From: Bradyrhizobium sp. CB1717
Lineage (GTDB): Bacteria > Pseudomonadota > Alphaproteobacteria > Rhizobiales > Xanthobacteraceae
Direction of reading: 5' to 3'
NCBI RefSeq assembly: GCF_029714325.1
Contig: NZ_CP121666.1
Location: 7,905,001-7,969,000, forward strand
DNA length: 64,000 nucleotides
Shown here: positions 50,138 through 60,496 of the stretch, in pieces
Numbering within the stretch: the first letter of the stretch is position 1
Layout of the letters: the number at the start of each line of letters is the position of its first letter
Program-made: the position numbers and the translations under genes
Notes under the pieces: generated by a model
Seen by the model: the letters and a program-made list of their open reading frames with translations, nothing else
Databases searched by the model: none
What the model was told of the DNA's origin: nothing

Positions 50138-50478
50138 CAATCGATCTCCAGCTCTTTCACGCGCATCTGTTCGCCCGCGGTTACCTGCAACTGATAGCTG
50201 CCGCAGCAAGGACAGCATTCACCGCGTCGCGCAATCTCGACGCTCTTCGAACAGCTCATGCACCAGGCAGCACCTGGCAGTTCGACGATATTAAGGACTG
50301 CACTCTCGGCAACAGTCCGCGTCGCGACGACAGCAAAGCAGAACCTGATCGCTTCCGGCGCGGCATGACTCAGCGCTCCGACCTCTAGACAGACACTCCG
50401 CACCCGCGAAAACGATCGGTGACGCACCTCCTCCTCGACGATTTGAATGATGCCAAGACAAATCGCCACTTCATGCAT
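50137..50478 (-). CDS. hypA: HypA, nickel metallochaperone
   Basis: A 113-residue Hyp[12 protein letters not shown] gives the nickel-binding His2; the zinc site is made by CMSC and CPCCGS pairs near residues 73-93. It delivers nickel with HypB. Its first eight bases overlap the end of hupK. The upstream open frame lies in hupK and is not used. Confidence 0.95.
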   Translation of the reverse strand: MHEVAICLGIIQIVEEEVRHRSFSRVRSVCLEVGALSHAAPEAIRFCFAVVATRTVAESAVLNIVELPGAAWCMSCSKSVEIARRGECCPCCGSYQLQVTAGEQMRVKELEID

Positions 50479-51565
50479 CGCCAACTTCGCGAAAATTGAG
50501 AGTGAACCCGACGCACGGATCCAGCGATGCAATCACCGCATCGACTGCATCCCGACGCCGTCTAGCCGTCAGCACCGCGCCCTGCAGGCTGCGGACAAGC
50601 GGTCCGCGCGGGTGGAAATTCCACTCCGTCGGCGCAAGGAATTCGAAGCGGGATATCCGGCCCTGAGGATCAAGCTCAACCGCGTGGTAGAGACGCCCCC
50701 TGGCGCATTCGACCGCGGCCGCGGCACGGCCGGGCCCTAACTTATATCTTTCGATAATCCCATGCTCCGCCGAGTCAATCTGAGCACCGGCCTTGAGCCA
50801 CGCACATAACCGGAGCGCTTCAGCAATTCTGGCCCTCAGCCGCTCGGCCGCACCGGTGGGGCTCGGCGAGAGCCGATCACGCGTCACTCGGCGCGCCCAT
50901 GGGCCCGTCTCGGGCACATGTCCGTCAAGATCCGGACAATAGCAAAATGTCGCGCCATCCACGAGCAGCCGTTTAATAATGTTGAGGTCGTCAGCAACGG
51001 ACAGGAACGAGTGCCCCGCCGGAATTGACTTCAGGTCGATCTCATCAAGCGCTGCAATGCGAAGCGCCAATGGGCTACCGGACCTCACCGCGTCCCGCTC
51101 ATTCGACATGCCGAGAGCGTTCAGCGCAGCCACGATCCGCGCTGTTTCTTCGCATTGAGCGGAGCCCCAGGCTGGCTGGGCGCTGCCGAGAAGGGCTGAC
51201 ATTCTCCGCATAAGAACGCGGATTGCCGCCGCACTGGCGATGTCTTGCGCAACATGTCCGACAAACAGGCCCCGAAGCAAATCCGCGATGCGCTCGATTA
51301 CGATAAGCGCAATACGATGCTGTTCTGTTGTGCGGGTGGCCACTTGGTCGCGCGCCGTCTCGATCGCGGACAGCAGTGCAATTTGCTGCGCAGCGGCACA
51401 CAACGCAAAGAGCCGCGGCAGCACCTCGAGCAGCAACGAGACTTGTTTGCCAGCAAACAGTCGCGCCAGCGGCGGCCGGACTCGCGGCTGGATCTCGATC
51501 GCGGCGACTACGTCGGCAGCTAGCGATACGGTGACATCGATTTTGTTTAGGGCAGCGAGGCTCAT
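50471..51565 (-). CDS. hupK: HupK, hydrogenase assembly protein
   Basis: A 364-residue HupK/HoxV-type protein. It looks like a large-subunit relative that lost the active-site cysteines: the C-terminal SLDPCVGFTLNF echoes [10 protein letters not shown] of HupL, and RGRLYHAVELDPQGRISRFEFLAPTEWNFHPRG-like sequence matches the large-subunit C-terminal half. It is thought to scaffold transfer of the Fe unit. The ATG at 51565 was preferred over a GTG two codons before. hupJ, its usual neighbour, is missing. Confidence 0.93.
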   Translation of the reverse strand: MSLAALNKIDVTVSLAADVVAAIEIQPRVRPPLARLFAGKQVSLLLEVLPRLFALCAAAQQIALLSAIETARDQVATRTTEQHRIALIVIERIADLLRGLFVGHVAQDIASAAAIRVLMRRMSALLGSAQPAWGSAQCEETARIVAALNALGMSNERDAVRSGSPLALRIAALDEIDLKSIPAGHSFLSVADDLNIIKRLLVDGATFCYCPDLDGHVPETGPWARRVTRDRLSPSPTGAAERLRARIAEALRLCAWLKAGAQIDSAEHGIIERYKLGPGRAAAAVECARGRLYHAVELDPQGRISRFEFLAPTEWNFHPRGPLVRSLQGAVLTARRRRDAVDAVIASLDPCVGFTLNFREVGDA

Positions 51566-51579
51566 GAGCACCGCTCCAC

Positions 51580-51669
51580 CAACTTCCTGCGCGAGGTATG
51601 CCGGCGGTCGCTGCGTCCGCGCCGTCTAGGGGGTCCCACCCGACACCGAACATTCTCCAAGGTCTTCAT
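51580..51669 (-). pseudogene. hupI: Remnant of hupI (rubredoxin)
   Basis: Where hupI and hupJ should lie there are only ~100 bases between hupH and hupK. An ATG overlapping the hupH stop (ATGA) begins [12 protein letters not shown]; one frame over it continues WDPLDGADAATAGIP, resembling the first half of a hup rubredoxin (C-x2-CW..YDP..GD...IPPGT). The second metal-binding CPxC half is absent. I infer a deletion that removed the 3' part of hupI and all of hupJ. Confidence 0.45.
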
Positions 51670-52529
51670 GTGAAATACGCCTTAATGATTTCCTGCATGC
51701 GCTCGGCCGAGTCCTGGAAATCTTCGTCGGCAGCCAACGCAACAATCGGCACGCCGCCGACCTCCAGCGTATCAAGGATGATGTTGTCCGTAGAACTGAA
51801 GAACTGCACCGACCAGACGTTCCTGATCCCGGTCGCCTGCACTCGGCACGAGCCGTAGCCACGGAAGATGAGTTGGACCGGGCCATTGCCCACGCTTTGC
51901 TGCAGGAATGTCAGGTCGACAACGCTCATCGGCAGCAAGGTGAGATTGATGACATGCGTGCGCATCCCAAAGCGCCAGACGCGCGCCCGCTCGCGTATTT
52001 CGGCGAGCACCGGTTGCACGTTCATCGCGCCATCCGGCGCCGCGCCAATCGCAAGATCGGCGGACGTCAGGTCAGTTGCGGCGCGGAAGACAATCTGCGG
52101 GATCGCTCCGACCTCAAGATATTCGTGCGCCGGCTCGCTCCCGATGCGCACGCGCCAGATTCCCGCAAGCGCAGACTCCCGGATTTGCGCGAAAGAGCCA
52201 TCTGGCAGCGCAACCACGCCGGCGACCTCACCTTCTCCGAGCACTTCGCCAATCAGCTTGCGCTCGGGATCGCTGAGATTCCCGAGTCCGTACAGTTGTG
52301 TCCGAGCGCAGCTTCTCTGGCTGCCAACAGCAGCAGCGGCATTCGATAGCAGCGCCATGGCATTTGGGTAGTTCCTTGCAAGCTCGTCGCCCTCGCGCCA
52401 AGCGCGCTTGGCGAGCGCACTCGCGCTCGTCAACCCGCTATAGAATACATCGAGACTTCGAAAGCCCGTAGCGAGGTCACTCGCCGTCCCGTCGGCGTCG
52501 GCGGATACAACGCGGATCGCCGTTTTCAT
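51666..52529 (-). CDS. hupH: HupH, hydrogenase maturation protein
   Basis: A 287-residue HupH, related to E. coli HyaF and involved in maturing the small subunit. Recognisable parts: [44 protein letters not shown] and the C-terminal [14 protein letters not shown] segment (here [23 protein letters not shown]). The start overlaps the hupG stop (ATGA); the upstream frame lies within hupG. Confidence 0.95.
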   Translation of the reverse strand: MKTAIRVVSADADGTASDLATGFRSLDVFYSGLTSASALAKRAWREGDELARNYPNAMALLSNAAAAVGSQRSCARTQLYGLGNLSDPERKLIGEVLGEGEVAGVVALPDGSFAQIRESALAGIWRVRIGSEPAHEYLEVGAIPQIVFRAATDLTSADLAIGAAPDGAMNVQPVLAEIRERARVWRFGMRTHVINLTLLPMSVVDLTFLQQSVGNGPVQLIFRGYGSCRVQATGIRNVWSVQFFSSTDNIILDTLEVGGVPIVALAADEDFQDSAERMQEIIKAYFT

Positions 52530-52882
52530 GATGCGATGTTCCGTTGGCTGCATCGAGAGGCAATGCACTTGCCGACACAAGCGTTGCCGGCGTGTGGCCG
52601 AACCATCGGTACCGGGACGCGGCCGAGCCACCCAACCAGTTCGCCACCTACGCCGCGCGCAGGCACTGCACCTTGCAGGCGCCGCCGAAACGCCTTGACC
52701 ATCTTAGGAAGTAGGAGTGCGACGTGGATGATCCGGAGCAAATATAGGGGATCGGCCGCCGGCAGCTGCATCACGGCCGTTCTCACGGGAGCGTGCACGA
52801 CCAGGCGCGCATCGACGCTGACGCCCTCCACGTCGTACCAAGCGGGCCGCGCAAGACCATGTTTCGACGGCTGCAATTTCAT
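52526..52882 (-). CDS. hupG: HupG-like chaperone, divergent
   Basis: A 118-residue protein in the hupG position. The stretch [23 protein letters not shown]...AVPARGV lines up with the HyaE/HoxO pattern (GDP...DVAVVLPELVKAF...AVVARE) of thioredoxin-fold chaperones that guard the small-subunit Tat signal. It is shorter than the usual ~140 residues and its last 30 residues are unlike the family, so function may be impaired. The ATG follows GAAGG. It couples to hupH by ATGA. Confidence 0.65.
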   Translation of the reverse strand: MKLQPSKHGLARPAWYDVEGVSVDARLVVHAPVRTAVMQLPAADPLYLLRIIHVALLLPKMVKAFRRRLQGAVPARGVGGELVGWLGRVPVPMVRPHAGNACVGKCIASRCSQRNIAS

Positions 52883-53056
52883 CACACGCCTTCCTGAAAA
52901 TGTTCGGTTCTGCTAGCAAGGCGTATGCCAATCACGGTCTGGCCGCGACCCGCGCTCGAAGCAACGGCTCGAAACCTGACATTTCGATGCAAGGTTACGT
53001 GCGACGGGATGCGATTCGTGAGCAAGCCTGGTCGGCGCAACCGGCGAGGGGAGCTG

Positions 53057-53347
53057 CTAGCGTAGGTGCTCCGGCAATTGCGGCTCATGACCGATCAAGT
53101 CGGCAAAGAAGCGATCGCAGTCCTGGCCGTTGAGGCTGGCCTCAAGCCCGTGAAGTGCTTCCGAGATCAGCCTCGCTTCATTTTCGGTCAAAAGCCGCAC
53201 CGCGCTGTCGATATGAACGAGCACCTTGGCGCCGGCCGAGGCGTCGGAGAGCAGCAAGATCGAGACGCGCCGCCGTTCATTGCCATACTCGCACAGCGCC
53301 GTGATGCCGTCGGTCTCGACAATCGTCATTGGCAAGCCAAGGCACAT
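53057..53347 (-). CDS. hupF: HupF, HypC-like chaperone
   Basis: A 96-residue paralogue of HypC starting MCLGLPMTIVETDG, with Cys2, followed by VSILLLSDASAGAKVLVHIDSAVRLL. It has a ~20-residue C-terminal extension typical of HupF. It stabilises HupL under oxygen in Rhizobium leguminosarum. It follows hupD by 16 bases; 174 bases without a gene separate it from hupG. Confidence 0.93.
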   Translation of the reverse strand: MCLGLPMTIVETDGITALCEYGNERRRVSILLLSDASAGAKVLVHIDSAVRLLTENEARLISEALHGLEASLNGQDCDRFFADLIGHEPQLPEHLR

Positions 53348-53363
53348 GGTCAGTCTCGGGCCG

Positions 53364-53948
53364 CTAGATCGGCCGCGCCCCGATCTCATAGTTTGCATGG
53401 TCGATATTGTTCGCCAACAGCCGTTCTGATGCAGGCAGCGGCGCGGTCCGCGGCTTTGCCGGCGAGTCCCACTGCGCCAGGAGTTTGCAAGCCAGTTCAA
53501 TCGCAGGCGCAATCTGAAGGCGTACCGGGGTGGTCAGCGGACCGCCCCAGTGCTCCAGGTCCAGCGGCTGACAGCCGATGAGAGCGAGCTCTCGCGGGCG
53601 GCGGCCAAGCAGGTCGGCCGCACTCAAGACCTCCTGAAAGCCGGTCTGATGCAGGCTCACCTTCTTGGCGGCGGTAAATTTTGGCACTTCGTCATCTCGC
53701 ACAAGCTTCAACTGCCCGGGCAGCAATCCATAATCGATGGCATCGAACACGATCAGGCAATCGGACTGCTCAAGAAAACTGACGAGGTAGAGCCCCTGTG
53801 TGCCGCCATCGAGGACGGTTACGTTGTCATCGGTGGCGTAGCGGCGATGAAACTCCTCGACCACCCGCACGCCGAATCCCTCGTCGGCCCACAGGATATT
53901 GCCGATGCCGAGCACCAGGATCCTTTTCTTGTCTTTCGGATTCAGCAT
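53364..53948 (-). CDS. hupD: HupD, large-subunit endopeptidase
   Basis: A 194-residue maturation protease that removes the C-terminal tail of HupL once nickel is in place. It shows VLGIGNILWADEGFGVRVVEE with the metal-binding Glu, VLDGGTQGLYLVSFLE with the Asp and SLHQTGFQEVL with the His. The ATG at 53948 fits the family; the frame is open 11 codons further. It follows hupC by 39 bases. Confidence 0.96.
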   Translation of the reverse strand: MLNPKDKKRILVLGIGNILWADEGFGVRVVEEFHRRYATDDNVTVLDGGTQGLYLVSFLEQSDCLIVFDAIDYGLLPGQLKLVRDDEVPKFTAAKKVSLHQTGFQEVLSAADLLGRRPRELALIGCQPLDLEHWGGPLTTPVRLQIAPAIELACKLLAQWDSPAKPRTAPLPASERLLANNIDHANYEIGARPI

Positions 53949-53987
53949 CTGCTTCCCAGTCAATCGCGAAACCGCGCTCACCCGATA

Positions 53988-54680
53988 TCAAAGAGATGCT
54001 CCGGCGCGCCATGAGTCTTCCCGGACCACCGCGTAGATATGGACCAGCGCAAAGGTCACGATCACCCACAGGCCGAGATGATGCCAGGTATGGACGTCCT
54101 GACTGTTCGGCCAAATTGAAAATACCCAGCCGAACAGCTTGTACTGCCAGCTGTCAGTATCGGCACCTTGCCCATAAAGTGCAAAGCCTGTGACGACCAT
54201 GAACGTGATCGTCTGCGTAAACATGAAGAACATCGCGAGCTGAGCAAGACGGTTGCGCCCGACGGGCCTCTCGGGCTCAACTGTAAGGAACGCATACCAG
54301 CGAATCTCGTGGTACACCTCTCGCCATAAGCACTTGCGCCAGAGCGGCACCCAAAAGATCTGCATGGCATGCGCGTTTCCGATTAAAGCCCAGTAGATCC
54401 GCAGAAGAAAGCCGATACTGAGCACATATCCCGCCGAGAAATGAGCAAAGCGGATATAGCCGAACAGGAAATTGCCGCTTGCCTCTCCCGACATCGCCGG
54501 TGTCCCGGTTCCAATGACATAGCCGGTTAAACTCAGCATCAGTATGGCCGCCGCATTAACCCAATGCCACAGTCGCACCGGCGCGTAACTGATGGCAATG
54601 CCGATGCTCCATTCAGTGGGTTTCGCATCGACGGCGGCAAAGAGCTTCCGAGCTCTGTCCCCAATGTCGTTACCGAACAT
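53988..54680 (-). CDS. hupC: HupC, hydrogenase cytochrome b
   Basis: A 230-residue di-haem cytochrome b anchoring the uptake hydrogenase to the membrane and passing its electrons to quinone. Four membrane spans are evident, with haem-ligand histidines in [27 protein letters not shown] and [20 protein letters not shown]. It overlaps the end of hupL by 11 bases. Confidence 0.97.
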   Translation of the reverse strand: MFGNDIGDRARKLFAAVDAKPTEWSIGIAISYAPVRLWHWVNAAAILMLSLTGYVIGTGTPAMSGEASGNFLFGYIRFAHFSAGYVLSIGFLLRIYWALIGNAHAMQIFWVPLWRKCLWREVYHEIRWYAFLTVEPERPVGRNRLAQLAMFFMFTQTITFMVVTGFALYGQGADTDSWQYKLFGWVFSIWPNSQDVHTWHHLGLWVIVTFALVHIYAVVREDSWRAGASL

Positions 54681-56460
54681 TGATTGAGGCCACTTCCTGG
54701 CCGTCAGGACTCATCACGTGGGTCGAGCAAGCCAAGCACGGATCAAAGGAATGGATCGTGCGCAAGATCTCCAGAGGCCGCTGCGGATCGACCATCGGCG
54801 TACCGATCAGGGAGGCTTCGAAAGCGCCAATATTGCCCTTGGGATCGCGAGGAGATCCGTTCCACGTCGTCGGCACGACACATTGATAATTGTCGATCTT
54901 GGCGCCCTTGATCTTGATCCAGTGCCCAAGCGCACCGCGCGGGGCCTCACTGAACCCGTAGCCCTTGGCCTCCTTGTGCCAGCTTTCCGGCTTCCACCTG
55001 CTCACATCGGCAGTTGCCGTATTGCCTGCCTTGATGTGGATTACCAGCTTATCCTGGAAATAACGCATCTGATGCGCCGCCCACTGGCATTCGAGCGCCC
55101 GCGCCGCAGTACGGCCAAGCGTCGAGAACAGCGCAGTCAGGGGAAGATTGAGCCCCTTGAGCAGTCTCTCGGCCGGCTCCTTGAACTCGGCTTTGCCTTG
55201 CGCATAACCGATGATGTAACGCGCCAACGGCCCGACCTCCATGGCGTGGCCGCGCCAGCGCGGCGCTTTGATCCAGGAATACTTGCCGCCTTCGTCGAGT
55301 TCCTTAATATCTGTCTTGCTGCCTTTGAGTTTTGGCCCAAGTTCAAAATGCGGCTCGGTGATACCGTCCCAGGGATGCAGCCCGCAGCAATCGCTCGGGT
55401 ATTTGTACCATGAATGCGCGACGAATTCCTGGATCTGCTCGGGATCACCATGGTCGATCGGCAGTATCTCCTTGAGATTGCCACCAAGAATGACCCCGCG
55501 CGGCAGCTTGAAACTTTTGGCGGAACAGTCATTTGCGTTTTCGGGGATGTCGCCATAGGACATCACGCTCTTGCTTGAAAGTCCGCCGCCATGGAGCCAG
55601 TCCTTGTAGAACGAGCAGATCGCGGCAATGTCGGGCAGGTAGACCTGCTCGACAAACTCGATCGAGCGCTCGATGATCGAGGCCACGATGTTCAGTCGCT
55701 CCATATTGATCGCACCCACCGCACCGGGTCCGTCGATGTTGATCGCGCAGGGCACGCCACCGACCAGCCAGTTCGGATGCGGGTTCTTACCACCATAGAT
55801 AGCTTGGATCTTGACGATCTCCTTCTGGAAGTCCAGCGCTTCCAGATAATGCGCTACAGCCATCAGGTTCGCTTCCGGTGGCAGCTTGTAGGCCGGATGC
55901 CCCCAATAGCCATTCTTGAACGGACCGAGTTGTCCTGATCCGAAGAATTTGGTGAGCCGGATCTGCAAATCCTTAAAATAGCCAGGGGACGACAGCGGCC
56001 AGGGCGAGATAGACTGCGCGAGCGCCGAGGTGGACTTCGGATCGGCCTTGAGCGCGGAGACCACGTCGACCCAATCCAGCGCGTGCAGGTGATAGAAATG
56101 TACGAGGTGATCATGCACGAGCAGGCACAGCTGCATGATGTTGCGGATCGAATTGGCATTCTCCGGAATCGCAATTCCTAGTGCATTTTCAACCGCGCGC
56201 ACGGAGGTGAGCGCATGGGTGCCGGTGCAGACCCCGCAAATCCGCTCGGTGAACGCCCAGGCGTCGCGAGGATCGCGCCCGCGCAGGATGACTTCGATGC
56301 CACGCCACATCGTCCCGCTTGAGACCGCATTGCGGATCACATTGTCGGAATCGACATTGGCTTCGACACGCAGGTGGCCTTCGATCCGCGTCAGCGGATC
56401 GATGACGATTCGCCTGCCTGAACGATCAAGATTGAACCCATTCGGTGTCTGGACGGCCAC
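54670..56460 (-). CDS. hupL: HupL, uptake [NiFe]-hydrogenase large subunit
   Basis: A 596-residue large subunit with both nickel-ligand pairs: [11 protein letters not shown] near residue 72 and [11 protein letters not shown] near 578. The chain ends with the short tail that HupD removes. It oxidises H2 made by nitrogenase. The start is GTG (56460) behind GAGGAGGGGG; 13 bases separate it from hupS. Confidence 0.99.
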   Translation of the reverse strand: MAVQTPNGFNLDRSGRRIVIDPLTRIEGHLRVEANVDSDNVIRNAVSSGTMWRGIEVILRGRDPRDAWAFTERICGVCTGTHALTSVRAVENALGIAIPENANSIRNIMQLCLLVHDHLVHFYHLHALDWVDVVSALKADPKSTSALAQSISPWPLSSPGYFKDLQIRLTKFFGSGQLGPFKNGYWGHPAYKLPPEANLMAVAHYLEALDFQKEIVKIQAIYGGKNPHPNWLVGGVPCAINIDGPGAVGAINMERLNIVASIIERSIEFVEQVYLPDIAAICSFYKDWLHGGGLSSKSVMSYGDIPENANDCSAKSFKLPRGVILGGNLKEILPIDHGDPEQIQEFVAHSWYKYPSDCCGLHPWDGITEPHFELGPKLKGSKTDIKELDEGGKYSWIKAPRWRGHAMEVGPLARYIIGYAQGKAEFKEPAERLLKGLNLPLTALFSTLGRTAARALECQWAAHQMRYFQDKLVIHIKAGNTATADVSRWKPESWHKEAKGYGFSEAPRGALGHWIKIKGAKIDNYQCVVPTTWNGSPRDPKGNIGAFEASLIGTPMVDPQRPLEILRTIHSFDPCLACSTHVMSPDGQEVASINVR

Positions 56461-56473
56461 CGTCGCCCCCTCC

Positions 56474-57574
56474 TCAACTCGGTTTGCTTTTGTGGGCTGC
56501 GCGATCCGGCTTGTGGGTCAACCGCTTCACGGCGGTGACCGCTGCATGGGCAGCGACGGTTAGCCCAACTACGCCGGCAGCGGCCAGGCCGATCTGGTCG
56601 GCGTTCTCCTCGATCCCGAACTGCTTGATGGTTGTGAGTCGGTCGTAAAATGACCCCTTATCCCAGAAGCCGTCTTCGGAGCAGCCAAAGCAGCCGTGGC
56701 CGGATTGAATCGGAAATGAAACGCCGCCGTTCCACCGAAGGGCCGAACAGGCATTGTAGGTGGTTGGTCCCTTGCAGCCCATCTTGTACAGGCAATAACC
56801 CTTGCGTGCATACTTATCGTCCCACTCCTCGACGAATTGGCCAGCGTCGAAATGGGAACGCCGATAGCACTTGTCGTGAATGCGCTCGGAATAGAACATA
56901 CTTGGGCGCCCTTGGCGATCGAGCTCCGGAAGCTTTCCGAACGTGGTGATGAAAGTCACGAGGCCACTCATGACCTCTGCGATAGGCGGGCACCCGGGCA
57001 CTTTGATGATCGGCTTGTTGGTGATCACCTTATCGATCGGGGCCGCGCCAGTTGGATTGGGCTTGGCCGCTTGCACGCATCCCCAAGACGCACACGTGCC
57101 CCAAGCGATGATCGCCATGGACTCTTCCGCCATGGACCTGAGCTTTTCAACGAACGGCTTGCCGCCGTCAATGCAGAACATGCCACCCTCGTTCAGCGGT
57201 GGATTGCCTTCGACGGCGAGCACATACCTGCCTCTGTACTTGGCACGAGTTTCCTCCAAGATGGCTTCGGCCTGGTGTCCCGCCGCCGCCATGATCGTAT
57301 CGTCATAGTCGAGTGAAATCATCGACAGCAGCGCGTCCTTGATCAAGGGATGGGCCGAGCGGATAAAGCTTTCCGAGCAGCAGGTACACTCGAGCCCGTG
57401 CAGCCAAATAACCGGCAAACGCGGTTTGGTCTCCAGGGCGTTGGCAATACTGCTTGCGGCGAGCGGACCAAGTCCCAAGCTCGCGGCAGTCAAACTGCAG
57501 AATTTGTGGAAACTACGGCGCGTCATACCCTGACGTCTGATCACGCTGTAGAACGTTTCCGTTGCGCCACCCAT
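56474..57574 (-). CDS. hupS: HupS, uptake [NiFe]-hydrogenase small subunit
   Basis: A 366-residue small subunit. The start at 57574 ([16 protein letters not shown]) follows GGAA; an ATG four codons earlier is possible. A Tat signal (R19-R20-S-F-H-K) exports the folded dimer. Fe-S ligands include [23 protein letters not shown] and the [16 protein letters not shown] region. A C-terminal hydrophobic anchor ([19 protein letters not shown]) precedes a basic tail. First gene of a 15-gene hup-hyp operon. Confidence 0.99.
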   Translation of the reverse strand: MGGATETFYSVIRRQGMTRRSFHKFCSLTAASLGLGPLAASSIANALETKPRLPVIWLHGLECTCCSESFIRSAHPLIKDALLSMISLDYDDTIMAAAGHQAEAILEETRAKYRGRYVLAVEGNPPLNEGGMFCIDGGKPFVEKLRSMAEESMAIIAWGTCASWGCVQAAKPNPTGAAPIDKVITNKPIIKVPGCPPIAEVMSGLVTFITTFGKLPELDRQGRPSMFYSERIHDKCYRRSHFDAGQFVEEWDDKYARKGYCLYKMGCKGPTTYNACSALRWNGGVSFPIQSGHGCFGCSEDGFWDKGSFYDRLTTIKQFGIEENADQIGLAAAGVVGLTVAAHAAVTAVKRLTHKPDRAAHKSKPS

Positions 57575-57623
57575 CAAGCGTTCCATGTGAGTTGTCGTCG
57601 GCCATAGCGAATTACTGACGTTC

Positions 57624-57639
57624 AGCAAGAACCAAGCCA
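57624..57639 (-). promoter_or_regulatory. Sigma54 promoter of hupS
   Basis: On the minus strand TGGCTTGGTTCTTGCT keeps TGGC and TTGCT at exact spacing, 50 bases before the hupS start. No perfect TGT-N10-ACA lies within 200 bases (best: TGT-N10-AGA). In B. japonicum the activator HoxA acts with sigma54 on hup. Confidence 0.7.
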
Positions 57640-58356
57640 CCGAAGCGAAACATTTGACAGATACCATGTCACCGCTTCGAGATCTGCGGACTGTCGAAAG
57701 CAGCCAGCGAACCACAAGCTGCGCGATTGGTGTGTCATGCCAATGGTGTCCGGTTTTGGACGTCCATGTGAGCACTTCAACAGAGCAGCACGATGGTTCA
57801 CTACTGCACGGCGACTACGTCTTGCTCGCGTTTGCACGACCGCGACACTCACGCGTCGCGCCGGTCGTTCAATGGAATTGGTGCAGTTGACGGGCACTGG
57901 ACTGCCCTCCAGTCTTAGTCAGACTTGACGATTGCTGGCCAATGGGGCGTTAATCCGCTCATAGTCGCAACCGCGCAAGCAGTCTGTACCAAAGCGCCTG
58001 TCGAGCGACGAAGGCGAGCCGCGGTGCGCACACCGCCGTCGCTTTTTAGGTCTGATCGATCCAATCTGCCTTTGATTCAAAGTGCCGCGCCGCACGGCAT
58101 CGCTGCAGGATGTAAGCGAGAGCCTGGAGAGCTATCACGAGCGCTCGTCGCGCGAGCCGATCGATAGCAATTCGCGATCGTCTTGGCGCATCGCTTCTTC
58201 GCGATAGCGGAGGCAATCTCGTTCTTGAAGCACTGGCGCGACCCGCGCCAAACGCGGATATCAGGTAACGGCGCCGACTTCAGTCGACATCGATGCGTAG
58301 CAGCACGTCTGCCGACCACCCAAAACGGTTGGCCGAGCCTTTCGGCCAGAAGCGGA
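57640..58356. other. Gene-free stretch between the hup promoter and the beta-lactamase-like gene
   Basis: No recognisable gene. hupUV, hupNOP or hoxA, which flank hup in related strains, are not here. Confidence 0.5.
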
Positions 58357-59619
58357 TTATCGGATTATTGCAGCATAGACGATATATTGGACTTGTTCGC
58401 GGTAATACTTCCGGATTTCTCCGGGTGCTGCCGTTCCGACCACCACGACGAGACGCTCCTTTGGGTCGCAGAAAAATTGTGTGCCGTAGGCGCCAGTCCA
58501 AGTGAACTCACCTGGATTACCCGGAACCGCCGAGAGACCCTCGTTTATACGTACAGCTACTCCGAGCCCGAAGCCGAAACCGGCACGGTGCGCCTCCACA
58601 TTGGCGACCTTATTTTTGATCTCTGCCCCGAGGTGGTCGGAAATCATGTGGCGCACCGTCTTCGGACCGAGAATGCGCTGCCCATCGAGCTCCCCGCCGT
58701 TGAGCAGCATTTGTCCAAAGCGCACGTAGTCACCGACTGTCGCAAATGCGCAGGCTCCCCCGCAGTCAAACTTCGTCGAACTTTCGAGGAGCTCGATGTC
58801 TTGTGGCTTTCCCGTAAGCGGGTCGGCTGGAAATGGACGTGCGAGGCGTTCGCGTTGCGATTCAGACAAATGGAAAGTGGCATCCTGCATCTCGATGGGC
58901 TTCCACAGATTGCTGGCAAGATAGTCGCCCAATCGCTGTTCGCTGACCTGTTCCACGACAGCTCCCAGCACATCGGTCGAGAAGCCGTACTCGAATTCCG
59001 TACCCGGTTGGTGCGCCAGCGGCAGCTTGGTAATGGTTTCGATGAACGCCTGCTTATCGCCCCTTAGTGGCGGAGCGGCGAAATCGGGATAGAGCCGCGC
59101 CACTTGGTCTGAGCTGTCAGGGGGCACACCGTAGGTGAGCCCGGATGTGTGGCGATAGAGATCGTGGATGTAGATCGGAGAACTCTGCGTTTGAAATTCC
59201 AATGAGCCGACATGCTGTGGCACTCCCACCTTCATGTTTGCGAATTCCGGGTAATAATCCGTAAGCCTGGCCCGTAGAGGCAGGCGACCTTGCTCCATGA
59301 GGATAAGTCCCGCAACGGCCACCATCGGCTTGGTCATAGACGCAAGCCCGAACATCGCGTCGAGCCGCATCGACGTTCCTTTTGCAGGATCGAGTTGCCC
59401 ATACGCCTTGTAGTGAATCAGCTTGCCGTCCCTGGCGATTGCAACCACCGCACCCGGCACGCGTTTACTAGCGATTTCGCGAGCGAAGAACTCGTCGAGC
59501 TTGGCGAGGCGCTGCTGAGAAAAGCCGAGGTCCTGGGCCGTCGCTTCGGGCAGAGGCGCGGGGTGCACTGAATTGAAGCCAATTCCAGCAACCGCAGCGG
59601 CCATAACAAGCTTGTTCAT
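58357..59619 (-). CDS. Secreted serine hydrolase, class C beta-lactamase/EstB family
   Basis: A 420-residue protein with an N-terminal signal sequence (MNKLVMAAAVAGIGF..., cleavage near residue 28). The catalytic S94-M-T-K97 box lies in GLASMTKPM; the second motif is an FEYGFSTDVLG tyrosine. Near the end, GEFTWTGAYGTQFF is typical of the esterase/penicillin-binding relatives. Probable periplasmic esterase or D-amino peptidase; the substrate is unknown. The ATG at 59619 after GCGAGG was chosen. No link to nitrogen fixation is evident. Confidence 0.9.
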   Translation of the reverse strand: MNKLVMAAAVAGIGFNSVHPAPLPEATAQDLGFSQQRLAKLDEFFAREIASKRVPGAVVAIARDGKLIHYKAYGQLDPAKGTSMRLDAMFGLASMTKPMVAVAGLILMEQGRLPLRARLTDYYPEFANMKVGVPQHVGSLEFQTQSSPIYIHDLYRHTSGLTYGVPPDSSDQVARLYPDFAAPPLRGDKQAFIETITKLPLAHQPGTEFEYGFSTDVLGAVVEQVSEQRLGDYLASNLWKPIEMQDATFHLSESQRERLARPFPADPLTGKPQDIELLESSTKFDCGGACAFATVGDYVRFGQMLLNGGELDGQRILGPKTVRHMISDHLGAEIKNKVANVEAHRAGFGFGLGVAVRINEGLSAVPGNPGEFTWTGAYGTQFFCDPKERLVVVVGTAAPGEIRKYYREQVQYIVYAAIIR

Positions 59620-59697
59620 TGTAGCCTCGCAAAGATTGATGGATCCGGCTTGCAATACTACTGCTCGGTCGTGATCGGATATGTCCAGCCGGCGAAC

Positions 59698-60387
59698 CTA
59701 AGACGGTTCGTTGCCTCTCCTGGCACAGTGTCTGTCTATGAGGGCTAAGGTGAAGATTGCCACAAAGGCGAACATCACCATACCGCCGGCAACCACACTC
59801 GCCTCGCGCCAGCGCGATGCTTGGACGTAGTCTACGACGTAGGCTGACAAAACCTTCGTGCGCCCAGGGATGTTGCCGCCGATCATCATCACGACTCCGA
59901 ATGTGCCGATCGTATGAGAAAAGCCAACCACGGCGGCTTTAACAAACTCCAATCGCGCCAGCGGCCCCCTGATGGTAATGAGGGCGCACAACGACGAAAC
60001 GCGCCCCGTAGTTTCCAACTGGCGACCTCCTATCGCAACAAAGGCGTTACGGATCGGCTGCACCACCAACGGCAGCGCCGAGAGGACCGATCCGATCACG
60101 ATTCCCGCGAAGGTAAAAGCGAGCGTGCGCTCGCCCCACAAAGAGGCGAGAACGCCACCCGGTCCGTTTGGGCCGAGCAACACGAGTAAGCAAAAGCCGA
60201 GAGCCGTCGGCGGTAGCACTAGCGGCAGGGCGATCATCGTCGTCACCGCCTCGCTCAAAAGCGTCTTTGAGCGCGCTAGCCACCAAGCGAGGGGCACACC
60301 AATCAAGAGGAGGATCACGGTCGTTACGCTGGCGAGCTCAATCGTGAGCGCAACGGATTGCGCAATCTCTGCCGAAAATACATCCAT
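59698..60387 (-). CDS. modB: ModB-like molybdate ABC permease, orphan
   Basis: A 229-residue permease, the same length as E. coli ModB, with five or six membrane spans and ALPLVLPPTALGFCLLVLLG near residue 55. The EAA loop (LETTGRVSSLCALITIRGPLAR) is about three residues short of the family pattern, and the usual glycine-bearing part is altered. modC, the ATPase gene, is missing and modA seems reduced to a stub. It may no longer function; the start at 60387 is the family one. Confidence 0.75.
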   Translation of the reverse strand: MDVFSAEIAQSVALTIELASVTTVILLLIGVPLAWWLARSKTLLSEAVTTMIALPLVLPPTALGFCLLVLLGPNGPGGVLASLWGERTLAFTFAGIVIGSVLSALPLVVQPIRNAFVAIGGRQLETTGRVSSLCALITIRGPLARLEFVKAAVVGFSHTIGTFGVVMMIGGNIPGRTKVLSAYVVDYVQASRWREASVVAGGMVMFAFVAIFTLALIDRHCARRGNEPS

Positions 60388-60496
60388 GTGCGTCAGCCCA
60401 AGAGTGAAAGCAGGTCGTCTTACCGGCCCGGTGATCGCCTGCACGTCCAGCTCGCCCAGGTATGTGACGCGGATCCCCTTTTTGTCGCGCCGCACT

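Noticed and set aside
58183..59067. A 294-codon plus-strand frame opposite the beta-lactamase-like gene
   Set aside because: Shadow of a gene with a signal sequence and S-x-x-K box on the other strand.
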